NCBI RefSeq assembly: GCF_001457695.1
Contig: NZ_LN831025.1
Coordinates: 124,001 to 188,000 of the forward strand
DNA: 64,000 bases
DNA from: Campylobacter jejuni
Lineage (GTDB): Bacteria; Campylobacterota; Campylobacteria; Campylobacterales; Campylobacteraceae
Direction: 5' to 3'
In this document: positions 63,129-64,000 of the stretch, piece after piece
Layout: each line of letters opens with the position of its first letter
How positions within the stretch are numbered: the first letter of the stretch is position 1
Notes under the pieces: generated by a model
What the model was told of the DNA's origin: nothing
What the model saw: only the letters and a program-made list of their open reading frames with translations
The model's database searches: none
Translations under genes and position numbers: made by a program

Positions 63129-64000
63129 TGAATCTTGAAAAACTACGCTCCAAACTTGGTAAAGAAAATTTAAGTGCTATCTTTGGAGAGATTACAAAAA
63201 TTTCTGCTACAAGTATAGAAATTCGTGGGCTTAAAACAGGGGTTGGAGATATAGTGAAGTTAGTTTCCAATGAAAATGAAAATTTAAACACTCTAGCTAT
63301 GGTTGTAGAAATCAAAGAACAATTTAGCTATTTAAGCCCATTTTCTTTTATAGAAGGTTTTAAAATAGGCGATCGTGCTTTTATAAGTGATGCAGGTATG
63401 CAAATAGGCGTTAGCGATGAACTTTTAGGCAGGGTAGTAGATCCTTTTATGCGTCCAAAAGATGGTAAAGGAGCTATAGAAGTAAGTAAATATATGCCTA
63501 TAATGCGTGCACCTATTGATGCGATGAAAAGAGGGCTTATAGAAGAAGTTTTTCCCGTGGGTGTTAAAACCATAGACGCGCTTTTAACTTGTGGTGTAGG
63601 ACAAAAACTTGGTATTTTTGCAGGAAGTGGGGTAGGAAAATCCACTCTTATGGGAATGATAGTTAAAAATTCCAAAGCTCCTATAAAAGTAGTGGCACTC
63701 ATAGGAGAAAGGGGGCGTGAAATTCCTGAATTTATACAAAAAAATTTAGGTGGAAAGCTCGATGATACAGTGATTATTGTTGCTACAAGTGATGATAGTG
63801 CTTTAATGCGTAAATACGGTGCTTTTTGCGCAATGAGTGTGGCAGAATACTTTAAAGAACAAGGTAAAGATGTACTTTTTATCATGGATAGTGTAACACG
63901 TTTTGCTATGGCGCAAAGAGAAATAGGACTAGCTCTTGGAGAACCTCCTACAACCAAAGGTTATCCACCAAGTGTTTTAAGTCTTTTGCCTCAACTCATG
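63128..64000 (+). CDS. fliI: flagellum-specific ATP synthase FliI, 5' part
   Basis: The first 291 codons of FliI run to the window edge without a stop. FliI is the F1-beta-like ATPase of the flagellar type III export apparatus. The N-terminal domain (about residues 1-90) precedes the catalytic part with Walker A GSGVGKST at residues 166-173, GERGREIPEF and the LFIMDSVTRFAMAQRE (Walker B) region. The window ends at about two thirds of the usual ~440 residues. ATG 63128 overlaps the folE stop by one base. Confidence 0.95.
   Translation, partial: MNLEKLRSKLGKENLSAIFGEITKISATSIEIRGLKTGVGDIVKLVSNENENLNTLAMVVEIKEQFSYLSPFSFIEGFKIGDRAFISDAGMQIGVSDELLGRVVDPFMRPKDGKGAIEVSKYMPIMRAPIDAMKRGLIEEVFPVGVKTIDALLTCGVGQKLGIFAGSGVGKSTLMGMIVKNSKAPIKVVALIGERGREIPEFIQKNLGGKLDDTVIIVATSDDSALMRKYGAFCAMSVAEYFKEQGKDVLFIMDSVTRFAMAQREIGLALGEPPTTKGYPPSVLSLLPQLM

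Noticed and set aside
1-64000. CRISPR arrays, insertion sequences or prophage
   Set aside because: No regularly spaced repeats, transposase or phage proteins were seen; only the McrBC and bacteriocin-like regions look accessory.

Overview
The window is about 70% A+T and densely packed with genes. Its gene order and protein sequences match the chromosome of Campylobacter jejuni or a very close relative. Several features support this: the run of genes from ybeY through the znu, cfbp and fliI loci, leader-poor overlapping operons, TATAAT-type -10 boxes mostly without clear -35 boxes, a poly-G contingency tract, and a perfect C. jejuni-type pho box upstream of phoX. There is no rRNA operon, CRISPR array, insertion sequence or prophage. 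One tRNA gene (Glu, TTC) is present.

Layout. 1-2.3 kb: a plus-strand operon (TtcA-like PP-loop protein, isochorismatase-family protein, RecO-like protein, ybeY). 2.3-4.2 kb: an accessory pocket with a double-glycine-leader bacteriocin-like peptide whose normal start is frameshifted, two very small membrane ORFs that could be immunity proteins, and an unknown 261-residue protein. 4.2-10.7 kb: a minus-strand operon (bamA, IMPase, accD, rlmH, dksA, a membrane protein, dusB). 10.8-19.0 kb: a plus-strand run (tyrA, M23 peptidase, lpxC, TsaB-like, thrB, ylxR, infB, rbfA, rimP). 19.0-22.0 kb: a very AT-rich McrBC restriction module. 22.0-24.5 kb: zinc uptake (znuABC). 24.8-28.7 kb: a Tlp chemoreceptor and the Tat-exported phosphatase PhoX. 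28.7-42.2 kb: a long minus-strand stretch (trxB, trxA, yraN, hom, aminotransferase, a RodZ-like protein, rRNA methyltransferases, rpmE, a cytochrome lipoprotein, queD, queE, moaA, mqnP-like). 42.2-45.9 kb: miaA, mntP, tRNA-Glu, a small exported protein, sodB and a phase-variable methyltransferase that is OFF (G9). 45.9-50.8 kb: carboxynorspermidine dehydrogenase and the cfbpABC iron transporter with a 41-residue upstream ORF. 51-53.6 kb: SbmA/BacA-like transporter and a CNNM/CorC protein. 53.6-62.4 kb: phosphoesterase, phnA-like, terC, purN, nnr, a NYN-LOTUS protein, comM-like, def, clpP, tig. 62.6-64 kb: folE and the 5' part of fliI.

The most unusual part is the bacteriocin-like cassette at about 2.6-3.4 kb. 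Its peptide combines an apparent Sec signal with a near-perfect double-glycine leader, followed by a Trp/Arg/Gly-rich core and two membrane ORFs. The native N-terminus appears switched off by one missing A in a 6-A run. No dedicated C39 transporter lies in the window. Other points of interest are a QueE with a 16-residue insertion in its radical-SAM cysteine motif, a TtcA-like protein lacking one cluster cysteine, a phosphoesterase with a degenerate kinase-like N-terminus, and the lack of a TonB/heme-type locus between cfbpA and the SbmA-like gene. Reference-genome comparisons are from memory; no search was run.
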